Of a DNA stretch of 64,000 nucleotides, positions 1 through 9,956 are shown one piece after another. The stretch's first letter is position 1. Each line of letters opens with the position of its first letter. The DNA is taken from positions 1 through 64,000 of the forward strand of contig JAVJVZ010000050.1 in the NCBI GenBank assembly GCA_040220855.1. Reading direction: 5' to 3'. The position numbers and the translations under genes are program-made. This stretch comes from JACKNG01 sp040220855. GTDB lineage: Bacteria; Pseudomonadota; Gammaproteobacteria; Ga0077536. A model generated the notes under the pieces. It saw only the letters and a program-made list of their open reading frames with translations. It had not been told where the DNA came from and searched no databases.

Positions 1-2
1 CG

Positions 3-35
3 CGCCTGGCGCCGCCCCAGGGCGTGCGCACGTGA
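3..35 (+). CDS. 3' end of an upstream gene, probably kdsC (partial)
   Basis: A reading frame open from the left edge ends in TGA at 33-35, overlapping the GTG start of lptC by four bases (GTGA). Only about ten codons are visible, ending ...QGVRT. In many Gammaproteobacteria the gene just before lptC is kdsC, the KDO-8-phosphate phosphatase of LPS synthesis, so kdsC is the natural guess. The visible residues are too few to identify it; the call rests on gene order and the overlap style only. Confidence 0.35.
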   Translation, partial: RLAPPQGVRT

Positions 36-598
36 ATGCCTGGCTCACCGCCGCCGCCGTCCTCGCCTTCGCCGTGTTCAGCTTCTGGCTGTTGCAGGAT
101 CTCGAGGAATCCGAGCTCGAGCCGCGCCGCGCGGCGCAGCACGAGCCGGACTACTACGTCGAAAACATGGTCCGGCGTACGCTCGGCGAGGACGGTACGC
201 TACGCAACGTTCTGCGCGCCACGCGGGTCGAGCACTACCCGGACGACGACTCCACCGAATTGGCCAGCCCTCATCTCGAGATTTACAATGGTGCGCTGCG
301 CCCTTGGCACGTCGTCGCCGAACGAGGATGGATCAGTGCCGGCAACGACGTCGTACTGCTGCACGGCGAGGTCGAAATATGGCGCTACGACGGCAACGGA
401 CGCCGCGAGTACCAGGTCCTGACCACCGAGTTGCGCGTACTACCCGGGGAACAATACGCCGAGAGCGACAATCCAACCATCATCGTAACCCCCGCCACGG
501 TGACGCACGCCATCGGCATGCGCGCCAATTTTGCACACGACCGCCTCGAGCTGGTCAACCGGGTCAGAAGCAGGTATGAAGCCAAGCCGCGTAGCTGA
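32..598 (+). CDS. lptC: LPS export system protein LptC
   Basis: 188 aa, close to the usual LptC length (about 190). An N-terminal hydrophobic helix (about residues 4-21, AVLAFAVFSFWLL) anchors the protein in the inner membrane. The rest is a periplasmic beta-jellyroll domain, recognisable from segments such as LTTELRVLPGEQYAESDN and VTHAIGMRANF. LptC takes lipopolysaccharide from the LptB2FG transporter and passes it to LptA. It overlaps lptA by 23 bases and is followed by lptB, the classical lptCAB order. The GTG start overlaps the stop of the preceding gene. LptC is poorly conserved in sequence, so the call rests on architecture plus context, which together are strong. Confidence 0.92.
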   Translation: MNAWLTAAAVLAFAVFSFWLLQDLEESELEPRRAAQHEPDYYVENMVRRTLGEDGTLRNVLRATRVEHYPDDDSTELASPHLEIYNGALRPWHVVAERGWISAGNDVVLLHGEVEIWRYDGNGRREYQVLTTELRVLPGEQYAESDNPTIIVTPATVTHAIGMRANFAHDRLELVNRVRSRYEAKPRS

Positions 599-1175
599 GT
601 CCACCTCGCGCCGAAGCCCGTGGCGACGGCACCTGCTGCTGCTCTGCGCCCTGCTCGCGCCCGGTACAGCGCTCGCGCTGTCCTCCGATCGCCAGCAGCC
701 AATCGAGATCGAGGCCGATTTCGCCGAGCTCGACGACGAGGAGGGCACTACCGTCTACATCGGCAACGTGGTCGTCGTGCAGGGCTCGCTGCGCATGACC
801 GGTGACCGTCTGCGGGTGAACTTCACGCCCGAACGCGAACTCAAGGATGCCTACCTCGAGGGCCGCCTGGCGACCTTCAAGCAGACCCCGGACGAGGGGA
901 AGGAGGACGTCGAGGGCGAGGCCATTACGATCGAGTACCACGCCCTGGAGAACATGATCCATCTGATCGAGAAGGCCAAGGTGACGCAGGGCGAGCGGCT
1001 CACGCAGGGACACCGGATCAACTACGACACGGCGCGCAGCATCGTCACCGTGCGTTCGGCCCGCGCGACCAGCGCCGACAAGGACGAGCAACCGAAAGAG
1101 AGCGCCGGGCGTGTCCGCATCATCATCCCGCCGAAGAAGAAGGAGCCGGGCGACGCCACGGCCGACACGCCGTGA
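576..1175 (+). CDS. lptA: Periplasmic LPS-bridge protein LptA
   Basis: 199 aa. The ATG at 576 gives a clean Sec signal peptide: basic n-region (RRSPWRRH), hydrophobic core (LLLLCALLAPG), and a cleavage site after TALA near residue 34. The frame is open further upstream, but a start at 531 would bury the signal. The mature part begins with the LptA-type segment QPIEIEADFAELDDEEG and continues with repeating beta-strand units (GNVVVVQGSLRMTGDRLRV). LptA oligomerises head to tail to form the periplasmic LPS bridge between LptC and LptD. The C-terminal tail is Lys/Asp-rich and probably disordered. It lies between lptC (overlapping) and lptB. Confidence 0.94.
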   Translation: MKPSRVAESTSRRSPWRRHLLLLCALLAPGTALALSSDRQQPIEIEADFAELDDEEGTTVYIGNVVVVQGSLRMTGDRLRVNFTPERELKDAYLEGRLATFKQTPDEGKEDVEGEAITIEYHALENMIHLIEKAKVTQGERLTQGHRINYDTARSIVTVRSARATSADKDEQPKESAGRVRIIIPPKKKEPGDATADTP

Positions 1176-1200
1176 CACCGGCCGCAAGCTTCCTCCAGCA

Positions 1201-1980
1201 ATGAACAGTGCCGAGCCTGCAGCCAGTGAGAGGGCCGCCTCGGCGGCGCGCGCTGCCAGCGTGCTGGCCGTGCGTCACCTCGCCAAGACCTACCGTTCGC
1301 GACGGGTGGTCAAGGACGTCAGCCTGACCGTCCGCGCCGGCGAGGTCATCGGTCTGCTGGGCCCAAACGGCGCGGGCAAGACCACCAGCTTCTACATGAT
1401 CGTCGGTCTCGTCACGAGCGAGGGAGGCTCGATACAACTCGATAGTGAAGATCTCACCCGGCTGCCGATGGACGTCCGTGCTCGCAAGGGTCTCGGCTAC
1501 CTGCCACAGGAAGCCTCGGTGTTCCGCAAGCTGACGGTCGAACAGAACATTCTCGGCGTGCTCGAAATCCTGCCCGGGCTGAGCGCGCAGCAGCGCCAGC
1601 GACGCCTCGACGCCCTGCTGCGTGAATTCCACATCGAGCACATCCGCGACAACCTCGGCATGTCGCTGTCCGGTGGCGAACGACGGCGCGTGGAAATCGC
1701 GCGTGCGCTGGCCACCGAGCCGCGCTTCATCCTGCTCGATGAGCCGTTTGCCGGCGTCGACCCCATCTCGGTCGGCGACATCCAGCGCATCATCCGCCAT
1801 CTCAAGCAAATCGGTATCGGCGTGCTGATCACCGACCACAACGTGCAGGAAACCCTGCGCATCTGCGATCGCGCCTACATCGTCAACGAAGGCACCATCA
1901 TCGCCGAAGGCGACGCCGAGACCATCCTGCGCGACGAAAAGGTCCGCCGGGTCTATCTAGGCGACACCTTTACTCTTTAG
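1201..1980 (+). CDS. lptB: LPS export ABC transporter ATP-binding protein LptB
   Basis: 259 aa. All ABC ATPase signatures are present: Walker A GPNGAGKTT near residues 54-62, Q-loop (GYLPQEASVF), signature LSGGERRR, Walker B RFILLDEPFAG with catalytic Glu, and the switch His in LITDHNV. The sequence from VIGLLGPNGAGKTTSFYMI onward is typical LptB. LptB dimerises and powers LPS extraction with LptF and LptG; lptG is at 60190 here. The frame is open upstream to 1111, but ATG 1201 fits the family once a roughly 25-residue Ala-rich leader, absent from E. coli LptB, is allowed. An alternative start inside that leader cannot be excluded. Confidence 0.96.
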   Translation: MNSAEPAASERAASAARAASVLAVRHLAKTYRSRRVVKDVSLTVRAGEVIGLLGPNGAGKTTSFYMIVGLVTSEGGSIQLDSEDLTRLPMDVRARKGLGYLPQEASVFRKLTVEQNILGVLEILPGLSAQQRQRRLDALLREFHIEHIRDNLGMSLSGGERRRVEIARALATEPRFILLDEPFAGVDPISVGDIQRIIRHLKQIGIGVLITDHNVQETLRICDRAYIVNEGTIIAEGDAETILRDEKVRRVYLGDTFTL

Positions 1981-2134
1981 GTCCTGCTCGCGCGGCCCTT
2001 CAAGCCCCGGCCCGGCGCCGCCGCTATCCTTCTCCGGAACCCTGGCAAAGCGTGCCGGCGTCCCGATCCAGCGCATCGTGCCTTGCGCTAAACTACGATT
2101 CTGAACCGGATTACCGACCGCCTCCGCGGAGGAC

Positions 2135-3637
2135 ATGAAACAGTCTCTTCAACTCAAGCTCGGGCAGCATCTGACGATGACGCCACAGCTCCAGCAGGCG
2201 ATCCGCCTGTTGCAGTTGTCGGCCATGGAGCTCTCCACGGAGATCCAGGAAGCGCTCGAATCCAACATGATGTTGGAAGTTGCCGACGGCGACGAGTCTC
2301 TTGGCGATGACGACCGTCGCGAGAAGAGAGACGACAGTGGCGACGCCGAGCTGGAAGCCCCGCATGAAGTGGGTGGCGGCGACCCGGGTGACGAAGACGC
2401 CCCGGTGGCGGCAGCCGACATCCCGGAAGAACTCCCGGTCGATACCGAGTGGGATGAAATCTACGACACCATGCTGACCGCCGGCGGCACGGCACCGGCG
2501 CCGGAGGTCGACGGCACCGAATACGAACGCGCCGGCAGCCTCGACGAGTCCCTCGCCGAGCACCTGCTGTGGCAGCTGAACCTCACGCCGCTTTCCGATA
2601 CCGATCGCACCATAGCGCTCGCCATCGTCGACGCACTCGACCGTGATGGCTACCTGGGCGCCAGCGTCGAGGACCTGTGCTCAACCCTGGCCGGTGCCGA
2701 CGGCGACGGGCCCGAGGCCGACGAAGTCGAAGCCGTACTCAAGCTCGTGCAAGGTCTCGATCCGATCGGGGTCGCCGGTCGAGACCTGCGTGAATGCCTG
2801 CTGCTGCAGCTCGCCCAGCTGCCGGCCGACACGCCGTGGTTGGGCGAGGCACGGCGCTGCTGCGACGACTACATGGATCTGCTCGGCTCGCGCGACTACA
2901 ACCAGCTCATGCGCAAGCTCAAGCTCGGCAAGGACGAACTCGCCCAGGCGCTGGCGCTGATCCAGACGCTCAACCCACGCCCCGGTTCGCAGTACAGCAA
3001 GGAGCAACCCGAGTACGTGGTCCCGGACGTATTCGTCTACAAGCAACGTGACCGCTGGCGTGTCGAGCTCAATCCCGACACCATGCCCGCGCTGCGCGTG
3101 AATCCCTATTACGCAAGCCTGATCAAGCGCGCCGATTCGAGCGAAGAGAACACCTCGATGCGCGCGCATCTGCAGGAAGCGCGCTGGTTCATCAAGAGCC
3201 TGCAAAGTCGCAGCGAGACGCTGCTCAAGGTCGCCTCTGCGATCGTCGAACGCCAGCGCGCCTTCCTCGAGCATGGCGAGGAAGCGATGCGGCCGCTGGT
3301 GCTGCACGACATCGCCGAAGCGCTGGAGATGCACGAGTCGACCATATCCCGGGTGACCACGCGAAAATACATGCATACTCCGCGCGGCATCTTCGAACTG
3401 AAGTACTTCTTCTCCAGCCACGTCAGCACGACACTCGGCGGCGAAGCCTCCTCCGTTGCCATCCGCGCCGTCATCAAGAAGCTCATCGCGGCAGAGAACA
3501 ACGCCAAGCCGCTCAGCGACAACAAGATCGCCTCGATACTGTCGGAGCAGGGCGTGCAGGTCGCGCGCCGCACCGTCGCCAAGTACCGCGAGGCCATGTC
3601 GATACCGCCTTCGAACGAGAGAAAGCGCCTTGCCTGA
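2135..3637 (+). CDS. rpoN: RNA polymerase sigma-54 factor RpoN
   Basis: 500 aa. Region I (residues 1-50) is the Gln/Leu-rich activator-contact segment: MKQSLQLKLGQHLTMTPQLQ then QAIRLLQLS. An acidic variable region II (about 55-125) follows, then the core-binding domain. Near the C-terminus are the helix-turn-helix (ALEMHESTISRVTTRKYMHT) and the RpoN box ARRTVAKYRE, which reads the -24 element. The ATG follows a GGAGG-like ribosome site (cgcggaggac). Upstream at 2089-2094 is TAAACT, a possible -10 hexamer. Downstream hpf and ptsN are the usual partners of rpoN. Confidence 0.98.
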   Translation: MKQSLQLKLGQHLTMTPQLQQAIRLLQLSAMELSTEIQEALESNMMLEVADGDESLGDDDRREKRDDSGDAELEAPHEVGGGDPGDEDAPVAAADIPEELPVDTEWDEIYDTMLTAGGTAPAPEVDGTEYERAGSLDESLAEHLLWQLNLTPLSDTDRTIALAIVDALDRDGYLGASVEDLCSTLAGADGDGPEADEVEAVLKLVQGLDPIGVAGRDLRECLLLQLAQLPADTPWLGEARRCCDDYMDLLGSRDYNQLMRKLKLGKDELAQALALIQTLNPRPGSQYSKEQPEYVVPDVFVYKQRDRWRVELNPDTMPALRVNPYYASLIKRADSSEENTSMRAHLQEARWFIKSLQSRSETLLKVASAIVERQRAFLEHGEEAMRPLVLHDIAEALEMHESTISRVTTRKYMHTPRGIFELKYFFSSHVSTTLGGEASSVAIRAVIKKLIAAENNAKPLSDNKIASILSEQGVQVARRTVAKYREAMSIPPSNERKRLA

Positions 3638-3703
3638 CCTGCTCCCGTGCGGCTGGTCGTTGGCGCGCTGCTCTCGATGCAGCTATCCAACAGGAGATCG
3701 TCA

Positions 3704-3997
3704 ATGCAAATCAGTATCGATGGACATCACGTCGACGTCACCGAGTCCATGCAGGATTACATCCGCACGAAGATGACGCGTATCGAGCGTCACTTCGACC
3801 AGGTGGTCGATGTGCATGTGGTGCTGAGTGTGGAGAAGCAGCGCCACAAGGCCGAAGCGACGATTCACGTTGCCGGCAACACCATCCACGCGCACAGTGA
3901 GAACGACGACATGTACGCGGCTATCGACCTGCTGCTCGACAAGCTCGATCGCCAGGTCAAGAAGCACAAGGAAAAGCTCACCAATCATCGCGCCTGA
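3704..3997 (+). CDS. hpf: Short ribosome hibernation promoting factor HPF
   Basis: 97 aa, the short HPF/YhbH form without the C-terminal dimerisation domain of long HPF. The start at 3704 is set by AGGAG at 3692-3696. An earlier in-frame ATG (3647) would add 19 residues with no homology. Family features are the N-terminal QISIDGHHVDVTESMQDYI and the late basic helix LLDKLDRQVKKHKEKLTNHR. HPF binds the 30S subunit near the mRNA channel and promotes 100S dimers in stationary phase. Its position between rpoN and ptsN is conserved in Gammaproteobacteria. Confidence 0.96.
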   Translation: MQISIDGHHVDVTESMQDYIRTKMTRIERHFDQVVDVHVVLSVEKQRHKAEATIHVAGNTIHAHSENDDMYAAIDLLLDKLDRQVKKHKEKLTNHRA

Positions 3998-4047
3998 GAC
4001 GCCCGGCGCGGCCACCCGGCCGCGCCAGCGCACATCCATCCTCTATC

Positions 4048-4512
4048 GTGAAAATCACCCAGATCCTCACACCCGACCGCGTCGCGGTTGACCTCGCGCT
4101 GGTCAGCAAGAAGGCCGTGCTCGAGACACTCGCCGGAATGCTTTCGAGCGCCGATCCCCAGCTCAAGTCAAAGGACGTGTTCGATAGCCTGCTCGCGCGC
4201 GAGCGCCTCGGTACAACGGGCCTCGGTGCCGGTATCGCCATTCCGCATGGTCGCGTCGCCACTGGCGGTCGTTCCATCGGTGCGTTCCTGCGCACCGATG
4301 AACCGATCAACTTCGACGCGGTCGACAATGCCCCGGTCGACCTCTTCTTCGCGTTGTGCGTGCCCGAGGATGCCCATCAGGAACACCTCGACCTGCTTGC
4401 CGCCCTCGCCTCGCGATTCAGTGACCAGGGCTTCGTCGACCACCTGCGTGCCGCCGCCGCCGCCGGCGACGTGTTCGCCGCGCTGACTGCCGGCAACGAC
4501 GCGGAAACGTGA
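4048..4512 (+). CDS. ptsN: Nitrogen regulatory PTS IIA component (IIA-Ntr)
   Basis: 154 aa, a single PTS EIIA type-2 domain. The phosphorylated His is His67 in GIAIPHGR. PtsN accepts phosphate from the HPr encoded two genes on and regulates processes such as potassium uptake and sigma-54 physiology; it does not move sugars. The start is GTG; no better ATG lies nearby. The stop overlaps the GTG of rapZ (GTGA). No IIB or IIC permease component is encoded nearby, consistent with a purely regulatory PTS. Confidence 0.96.
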   Translation: MKITQILTPDRVAVDLALVSKKAVLETLAGMLSSADPQLKSKDVFDSLLARERLGTTGLGAGIAIPHGRVATGGRSIGAFLRTDEPINFDAVDNAPVDLFFALCVPEDAHQEHLDLLAALASRFSDQGFVDHLRAAAAAGDVFAALTAGNDAET

Positions 4513-5396
4513 TCGAGGCGGCGTCGAAGATGGCCGAGACAAGCCGCTTCCTCGTGATCTCCGGACTGTCCGGCGCCGGCAAGACGGTCGCGCTGCATGC
4601 GCTCGAGGACAGTGGCTACTATTGCGTGGACAACCTGCCGGTCGGCATCCTGCCGCAGTTCACCAGCTATCTCGCCGAGCATGACCTGCCTCACTTCGAG
4701 CGCGTCGCTATCGGCATCGACGCGCGTAACCATCCCGAGGCGATCGCCGAGCTGCCGGCGATGCTCAACACGCTGAGCAAACAGGGCGTGAGCACAGAGC
4801 TCGTCTTCATTGACGCCAGTGACGAGACCCTGCTGCAGCGCTTCAGTGAAACGCGCCGCAAGCACCCGTTGTCGTCCGACGTGTTCTCCCTGGCCGAGGC
4901 GATCCAGCGCGAGCGCAGCCTGCTCGACCCCATCGCGCTGCGCGCCGACCTGCGCCTCGATACCACGCTCAGCAACGTGCACCAGCTGCGCCTGAGCATG
5001 CGCGAACTGGTCACCGGCCGACCAGCGGGAACGCTGGCACTGCAGTTCCGCTCGTTCGGATTCAAGCGCGGCGTACCCAGTGATGCCGACTTCGTGTTCG
5101 ACGTGCGCTGCCTGCCGAACCCTTACTGGGAAACGGAGCTGCGCGATTTCACCGGGCGCGACGAGCCGGTACGCGGCTATCTCGAGGGCATGCCCGCCGT
5201 GCACGAGATGGCCGGTGACATCGAGCGCTTTCTCGAGACCTGGATTGCGCGCTTCGAGGATGTTAACCGCAGCTACCTGACGGTCGCCTTCGGCTGCACC
5301 GGCGGCCGTCATCGCTCCGTTTACATGGCCGAACGGCTGGCGCAGTATTTCGCCAGCAAGGGCAAGAAAGCCGTTATCAGCCATCGCGACATCTGA
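4509..5396 (+). CDS. rapZ: RNase adapter protein RapZ (YvcJ family nucleotide-binding protein)
   Basis: 295 aa. A P-loop (ISGLSGAGKTVALHALED) lies near residues 17-34, followed by GYYCVDNLPVGILP. The C-terminal domain carries the conserved blocks FKRGVPSDADFVFDVRCLPNP, split here as FKRGVPSDADFVFD and VRCLPNPYW, and GCTGGRHRSVYMAE. In E. coli RapZ delivers the small RNA GlmZ to RNase E and controls GlcN6P synthase. Whether such RNAs exist here is unknown. The GTG start overlaps ptsN. An in-frame ATG at 4530 (MAETSRFLV) would give 288 aa, nearer the family norm of about 285, and is an alternative. Confidence 0.95.
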   Translation: MIEAASKMAETSRFLVISGLSGAGKTVALHALEDSGYYCVDNLPVGILPQFTSYLAEHDLPHFERVAIGIDARNHPEAIAELPAMLNTLSKQGVSTELVFIDASDETLLQRFSETRRKHPLSSDVFSLAEAIQRERSLLDPIALRADLRLDTTLSNVHQLRLSMRELVTGRPAGTLALQFRSFGFKRGVPSDADFVFDVRCLPNPYWETELRDFTGRDEPVRGYLEGMPAVHEMAGDIERFLETWIARFEDVNRSYLTVAFGCTGGRHRSVYMAERLAQYFASKGKKAVISHRDI

Positions 5397-5432
5397 GCAC
5401 GCGGCGGCCCGTTCCCGGGGAGAGCAGTGCCG

Positions 5433-5698
5433 ATGCCGGCCAGCAACGTCACCATCATCAACCGTCTCGGCCTGCACGCGCGCGCGGCGGCCAAGTTCGT
5501 ACAGACCGCGGCCGGCTTCGCCAGCAGCGTAACCGTCACACGCGATACCAGGAGCGTCAACGGCAAGAGCATCATGGGCGTCATGACGCTGGCTGCGGCG
5601 CAGGGTGCGGAACTGACCATCGAAACGGCCGGCGAAGATGCCGAGGCCGCACTTGCCGCGCTGGTGGGCCTGGTCGAGGAGAAGTTCGGAGAGTCGGC

Positions 5699-5702
<4 letters not shown>
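5433..5702 (+). CDS. ptsH: Phosphocarrier protein HPr (NPr)
   Basis: 89 aa. With the ATG at 5433 the phosphorylated histidine (NRLGLHARAA) is exactly His15 and the regulatory serine (NGKSIMGVM) is Ser46, the canonical HPr numbering. A GGGGAGAG ribosome site sits 8 bases upstream. A GTG six bases earlier is in frame but too close to that site. HPr carries phosphate from enzyme I (next gene, GTGA overlap) to IIA-Ntr. Ser46 is present, but no HPr kinase gene (hprK) is seen in the window. Could equally be named npr/ptsO. Confidence 0.95.
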
Positions 5703-7444
<1,742 letters not shown>

Positions 7445-7539
7445 GTCCGGCACCACACTGGTCCGCCCGATCGCCTGCTAAACTGCCCGCGGCGGTGGCA
7501 GGCGGTTCCATCGCCGTTGACCTCGTAACACGGCGGCCG

Positions 7540-8892
7540 ATGGCAGAGCAGATCATTCGCACGCAGGAGTTCGTTCAAGCCATCCAGGAGGCGCTGGAGG
7601 CGAACGAGATCCGGCGTGTACGCGAGTTCCTCGCCGAACTCGAGCCGTACGAGATCAGCGACCTGCTCGAGTCGCTGCCGGGTCCGGTACGCGCCGAGCT
7701 GTGGGTGCACATCGACTCCGCCATCGAGGGCGAGGTCCTCTCGCACGCCTCGACCGCCGTGCGCAACAGCCTGCTCGAGACCATGGAGCCGGCGCAGGTG
7801 GCCGAGGCCACCAGCGGCCTCGATTCCGACGACGTTGCCGACATCCTGCAGGACCTGCCGGAAGACGTCGCCGACGAGATCCTGCTGTCGATGGACGAGC
7901 AGAACCGCCAGCGCATCGCGGCGGTCCTGACCTACCCCTACGACACCGCCGGTGGCCTGATGAACGTGGACGCCGTCACGGTACGCTCGGACGTCTCCAT
8001 CGATGTCGTGCTGCGCTACCTCAGGCGCCTGCCGCGTATGCCGGAGAATACCGACCAGCTCATGGTGGTCGACCGCAGCAATACCTTCCTCGGTACGCTG
8101 CGCCTGATGGCGCTCGTGATGGCGTCGCCGGACACCACCGTCGGCGAGGTGATGTCGGCAGAGGAGCGCGCGATTCCGGCGGCGACCCCGGTTTCCGAGG
8201 TGGCACTGCTGTTCGAACAACGCGACCTGGTCTCGGCACCGGTGGTCGACGACGACGGCAAGCTGCTCGGGCGCATCACCATCGACGACGTCGTCGACGT
8301 CATCAGGGAGGAAAGCGACCGCTCGATCATGTCCGCTGCCGGTCTCGACGAGGAGTACGACCTGTTCGCGCCGCTGCTCGTTACCGCGCGTCAACGCGCG
8401 TTGTGGTTGGCCATCAACCTCGGCACGGCGTTCCTCGCCGCGTGGGTCATCGGGCTGTTCGAGGCGACCATCGAAAAGCTGGTCGCGCTGGCCGTGCTGA
8501 TGCCGGTGGTGGCCAGCATGGGTGGCATCGCCGGGAGCCAGACGCTGACCATCGTCGTGCGCGGCCTTGCGCTCGGCCAGGTCGGCGCGGCCAATGCGCG
8601 CAACGTGCTGACGCGCGAGGTGACCGTCGGCGTGATCAACGGCTGCCTGTGGGCACTGGTGGTCGCCGCGGTCGCCGCCGCCTGGTTCAGCGACGTCCGT
8701 CTCGGCGCGGTGATCGCCTGCGCGATGGTGGTCAACCTGTTCACCGCCGGACTGGCCGGCGCCGCCATTCCGCTGCTGCTCAGGCGCATCAACATCGACC
8801 CGGCACTGGCCGGCGGCGTGGTGCTGACGACGGTGACCGACGTCGTCGGCTTTTTCGCTTTCCTTGGCCTCGCTGCCCAGTTCCTCGTGTGA
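7540..8892 (+). CDS. mgtE: Magnesium transporter MgtE
   Basis: 450 aa from ATG 7540, the same length as the structurally studied Thermus MgtE. Domains in order: acidic MgtE N domain (1 to about 120, helical repeats such as EISDLLESLPGPVRAELW and DDVADILQDLPEDVADEI), two CBS domains (about 125-245; LLGRITIDDVVDVI), and a five-helix membrane domain (about 270-450) with the conserved GGIAGSQTLTIVVRGLALG pore segment. Mg2+ gating by the cytosolic domains is a family property. An in-frame GTG at 7495 would add 15 unlike residues. TAAACT at about 7479-7484 could be a -10 box. MgtE beside the PTS genes is a known arrangement. Confidence 0.94.
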   Translation: MAEQIIRTQEFVQAIQEALEANEIRRVREFLAELEPYEISDLLESLPGPVRAELWVHIDSAIEGEVLSHASTAVRNSLLETMEPAQVAEATSGLDSDDVADILQDLPEDVADEILLSMDEQNRQRIAAVLTYPYDTAGGLMNVDAVTVRSDVSIDVVLRYLRRLPRMPENTDQLMVVDRSNTFLGTLRLMALVMASPDTTVGEVMSAEERAIPAATPVSEVALLFEQRDLVSAPVVDDDGKLLGRITIDDVVDVIREESDRSIMSAAGLDEEYDLFAPLLVTARQRALWLAINLGTAFLAAWVIGLFEATIEKLVALAVLMPVVASMGGIAGSQTLTIVVRGLALGQVGAANARNVLTREVTVGVINGCLWALVVAAVAAAWFSDVRLGAVIACAMVVNLFTAGLAGAAIPLLLRRINIDPALAGGVVLTTVTDVVGFFAFLGLAAQFLV

Positions 8893-8942
8893 GGCGTGCG
8901 CGGACGCCACAAGAAAATGAGACTGGGATCGCGAAATTTATG

Positions 8943-8951
8943 TGCTAACAT
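8943..8951 (+). promoter_or_regulatory. Candidate extended -10 promoter of the OmpA-like lipoprotein gene
   Basis: TGCTAACAT contains TG, one base, then TAACAT (4 of 6 to the -10 consensus). No good -35 was found at normal spacing, which suits an extended -10 promoter. It lies in the 246-base gap between mgtE and the lipoprotein gene and would start transcription near 8958, leaving a leader of about 180 nt. Confidence 0.4.
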
Positions 8952-8968
8952 AGCTGTGGCGGATTTGT

Positions 8969-8986
8969 TGTTGTTCTAGAACAACA
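8969..8986. repeat. Perfect 18-bp palindrome in the leader of the OmpA-like lipoprotein gene
   Basis: TGTTGTTCTAGAACAACA equals its own reverse complement and lies 18-35 bases after the candidate -10 hexamer. It could be an operator for a dimeric repressor. As RNA it could form a 7-bp hairpin with a CUAG loop near the 5' end of the transcript, like the stabilising stem-loops of ompA leaders. No regulator can be named from the sequence. Confidence 0.6.
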
Positions 8987-9138
8987 TTTGCGCCGAAGTG
9001 ACGACGCTGCTGGTGCGGATTTCACCGTCAGGATCCCCTGCGAGGGAAGCCTGCGACGCTGAAGCCCAGCGCGCACGGGCGAGTGTCGAGACGAACAACG
9101 GATACATCACTGTCACGAGAACGATTGGGGACATCGGC

Positions 9139-9873
9139 ATGAGTAAGCTCTATCGAATCGCAGCGGTCCTGCTGCTCGGCGTCCTGGCCAGCGGCTGCGC
9201 CAACCAGAACATCAAGCCCGGCGAAGTCATCTGCCCGCTGCTCGGTTCCGTCGCCGGCGCCGGCCTGGTGGCCGGTGGCCTCGATACCGACGAGGCAGGC
9301 GCAGTAGCAGCCGGTGCCGTGGTCGGCGCAGGTCTCGGCTACTTCCTCTGCATGGACCGCACCGAGCCGCCCAAGCCGGCGCCGAAACCGGCCCCGCGCC
9401 CGGCACCGAAGCCGAAACCTGCGCCGCCGGCCGATACCGATGGCGACGGCGTCATCGACCCGAACGACGACTGCCCCGGAACCCCGAAGGGTGTGAAGGT
9501 CAACGAGCGTGGTTGCCCCGAGGTGGGTGAGAAGCTGATGACCCTCGAGGGCGTCAACTTCGACTACGACAGCGCCAAGCTGCGTCCGGAATCCGAGAGC
9601 ATTCTCGATACCGCGGTCACGGTCCTGAACGAGAACGCGAGCGTCCACGTGCGCGTCGAGGGCCATACCGACAGCCGCGGCTCGGATGCCTATAACCGCA
9701 AGCTGTCCGACCGCCGCGCGCAATCGGTCGTCGCCTACCTGGTCAGCAAGGGCATCGACGCCAACCGCCTGAGCGCCATCGGCTACGGCGAATCGGCGCC
9801 GGTCGCTCCCAACGACACGCCGGAAAACATGTACAAGAATCGCCGCGTCGAGCTCGTCGTCACCAACAACTGA
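9139..9873 (+). CDS. OmpA-family peptidoglycan-binding outer-membrane lipoprotein
   Basis: 244 aa. The ATG at 9139 gives a lipoprotein signal (MSKLYRIAAVLLLGVLASGC) with lipidated Cys near residue 20; GGGGA lies about 7 bases upstream. Next come a Gly/Ala-rich segment resembling a glycine-zipper (AGAVAAGAVVGAGLGYF), a Pro/Lys spacer (PKPAPKPAPRPAPKPKP), one thrombospondin type-3-like calcium motif (DTDGDGVIDPNDDCPGTP), and a C-terminal OmpA domain with VEGHTDSRGSDAYNRKLSDR and NRRVELVV. The OmpA domain binds diaminopimelate in peptidoglycan, so the protein probably tethers the outer membrane to the wall. The frame is open 47 codons upstream, but that part lacks protein-like character. A terminator follows. 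Confidence 0.92.
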   Translation: MSKLYRIAAVLLLGVLASGCANQNIKPGEVICPLLGSVAGAGLVAGGLDTDEAGAVAAGAVVGAGLGYFLCMDRTEPPKPAPKPAPRPAPKPKPAPPADTDGDGVIDPNDDCPGTPKGVKVNERGCPEVGEKLMTLEGVNFDYDSAKLRPESESILDTAVTVLNENASVHVRVEGHTDSRGSDAYNRKLSDRRAQSVVAYLVSKGIDANRLSAIGYGESAPVAPNDTPENMYKNRRVELVVTNN

Positions 9874-9894
9874 GCAGACCCGGCCCATGCTTCG

Positions 9895-9922
9895 AAAGCC
9901 CCGCTTCGGCGGGGCTTTTTTT
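9895..9922 (+). terminator. Intrinsic terminator after the OmpA-like lipoprotein gene
   Basis: A perfect 10-bp stem AAAGCCCCGC / GCGGGGCTTT encloses a TTCG tetraloop and runs into seven T residues. It lies 21 bases after the stop codon, between the convergent lipoprotein and thrB genes. The A-rich 5' side means it could also work weakly on the minus strand. It is the only textbook intrinsic terminator I found in the window. Confidence 0.95.
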
Positions 9923-9956
9923 GTCCGCGCGATGGGCGCAGCGCGCGGCGGCGCCC

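Noticed and set aside
7445..7539. Possible magnesium riboswitch before mgtE
   Set aside because: The space after ptsP is only about 95 bases and shows no M-box-like structure.
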